Source of the DNA: an uncultured Bacteroidales bacterium
GTDB taxonomy: Bacteria > Bacteroidota > Bacteroidia > Bacteroidales > Muribaculaceae
Assembly: GCA_958418815.1 (NCBI GenBank)
Contig: CATZGB010000031.1
Location: 1 to 33,421, forward strand
Length of the DNA: 33,421 nt
Direction: 5' to 3'
Made by a program: the position numbers and the translations under genes. The notes beneath the pieces are model-generated. The model saw nothing but the letters and a program-made list of their open reading frames with translations. It ran no database searches and had not been told where the DNA came from. Each line of letters starts with the position of its first letter. The stretch's first letter is position 1. Positions 33,131-33,421 of the stretch are shown here, piece by piece.

Positions 33131-33216
33131 CCAATAAAAACCTGCGAATCCAATAAAAACGCAGGATTTAGAGTGGATTGCGTAGGATTTATTCAAAGTG
33201 AATTGCGTAGGATTTA
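33131..33216 (+). repeat. Short direct and inverted repeats upstream of tRNA-Leu
   Basis: GTG(G/A)ATTGCGTAGGATTTA occurs twice, 25 nt apart (33173-33191 and 33198-33216), and a partial copy GCAGGATTTA is at 33161-33170. CCAATAAAAAC occurs at 33131 and again at 33150. CCTGCG (33141-33146) is the inverse of CGCAGG (33160-33165). No gene is visible here. Confidence 0.7.
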
Positions 33217-33290
33217 GAACAGGTTGAGAGCTGGGCTTCAATAAAAATTCGATAAAAATCCGCATCCGCCCGAAAAAAGGCTGCAAAAAT

Positions 33291-33321
33291 TTTGCATTTC
33301 CAAAAACCTTTCGTAACTTTG
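33291..33321 (+). promoter_or_regulatory. tRNA-Leu promoter
   Basis: TTTG (33291-33294), 19-nt spacer and TAACTTTG (33314-33321) match both elements of the Bacteroidota consensus. The tRNA begins 17 nt downstream. Confidence 0.85.
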
Positions 33322-33338
33322 CACTACCAAAACGCGAT

Positions 33339-33421
33339 GCCCAGGTGGCGGAATGGTAGACGCGCGCGTTTCAGGTGCGCGTGCCGAGAGGCGTGCAGGT
33401 TCGAGTCCTGTTCTGGGCACC
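33339..33421 (+). tRNA. tRNA-Leu (anticodon CAG), 3' end at window edge
   Basis: The sequence folds as a class II tRNA: acceptor GCCCAGG / TCTGGGC, D-arm with GGAATGGTAGAC, anticodon loop TTCAGGT giving CAG (reads CUG), a variable arm around GTGCCGAGAGGCGT, and T-arm CAGGTTCGAGTCCTG. The discriminator is A at 33419; the last two bases are CC, so CCA may be encoded but the window ends before the final A. Confidence 0.92.

Noticed and set aside
33238..33420. 60-codon minus-strand frame over tRNA-Leu
   Set aside because: It is the familiar false protein (GLEPARLSARAPETRAS) translated from a tRNA complement.
1..33421. CRISPR array, prophage, or biosynthetic gene cluster
   Set aside because: No regularly spaced repeat-spacer units, phage structural genes, integrase or cluster-type enzymes were found.

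Overview
The window is chromosomal DNA from a member of the Bacteroidales, most likely a Muribaculaceae-type gut bacterium with fairly high G+C. Three things point there. Intergenic regions repeatedly carry the Bacteroidota promoter -7 element TAnnTTTG, several with a TTTG or TTG about 19-20 nt upstream. The gene repertoire is typical of the order: Bacteroidota-type omega subunit, MGGFFG-type PurF, PiT transporter with a PhoU-like tail, SusB-like GH97, DUF6377 regulator, DUF3109 protein and a SIMPL protein. Gene neighbourhoods such as folP-cdaA and PASTA-rluD also fit. The content is mostly core metabolism and envelope biogenesis. There is no phage, CRISPR array, intact insertion sequence or complete restriction system.

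Layout. 1-3500 (minus strand): rpsO; a bamD-rpoZ unit; and a secreted leucine-rich-repeat-like protein with a T9SS-like tail, preceded by a 39-codon signal-peptide micro-ORF and a good promoter. 3538-6430 (plus): PASTA protein, rluD-type pseudouridine synthase and a DUF4190-type membrane protein, each with a low-complexity N-terminal extension, closed by a hairpin. 6431-6780 is AT-rich and holds three direct repeats resembling an IS21-type end. 6780-12342 (plus): tilS, a class A penicillin-binding protein and a PurF homologue lacking its glutaminase nucleophile, then a long hairpin between convergent genes. 12455-16925 (minus): an OmpR-family response regulator and histidine kinase overlapping by 23 nt, then a PiT-type phosphate transporter.

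17103-24962 (minus): folP-cdaA overlapping by 4 nt; an AMP-binding ligase, an HSDR_N-type nuclease-fold protein and a DUF6377 membrane regulator packed with a 1-nt overlap and a 1-nt gap; then a GH97 glucosidase. 25028-27041 (plus): a LytS/LytTR two-component pair with an excellent promoter. 27057-30147 (minus): pepT-miaA overlapping at GTGA, a region with a 30-codon ORF, and a cysteine-rich DUF3109 protein. 30243-31994: dapA (plus) converging on queC (minus), and tRNA-Arg(TCT). 32185-33421 (plus): a SIMPL protein, a 160-nt polypyrimidine tract, short direct repeats and tRNA-Leu(CAG) at the window edge.

Functional links visible here are envelope assembly (BamD, PBP1, PASTA), translation and tRNA maturation (S15, RluD, TilS, MiaA, QueC, two tRNAs), folate with c-di-AMP (FolP, CdaA), and starch-type glycan use (DUF6377 regulator, GH97). 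The most noteworthy items are the Cys-less PurF, the Tyr/acidic repeat domain on the PASTA protein, the coupled ligase/nuclease-fold/regulator cluster, the GGTGCAATCAG repeats, two micro-ORFs, and the polypyrimidine tract with direct repeats before tRNA-Leu.
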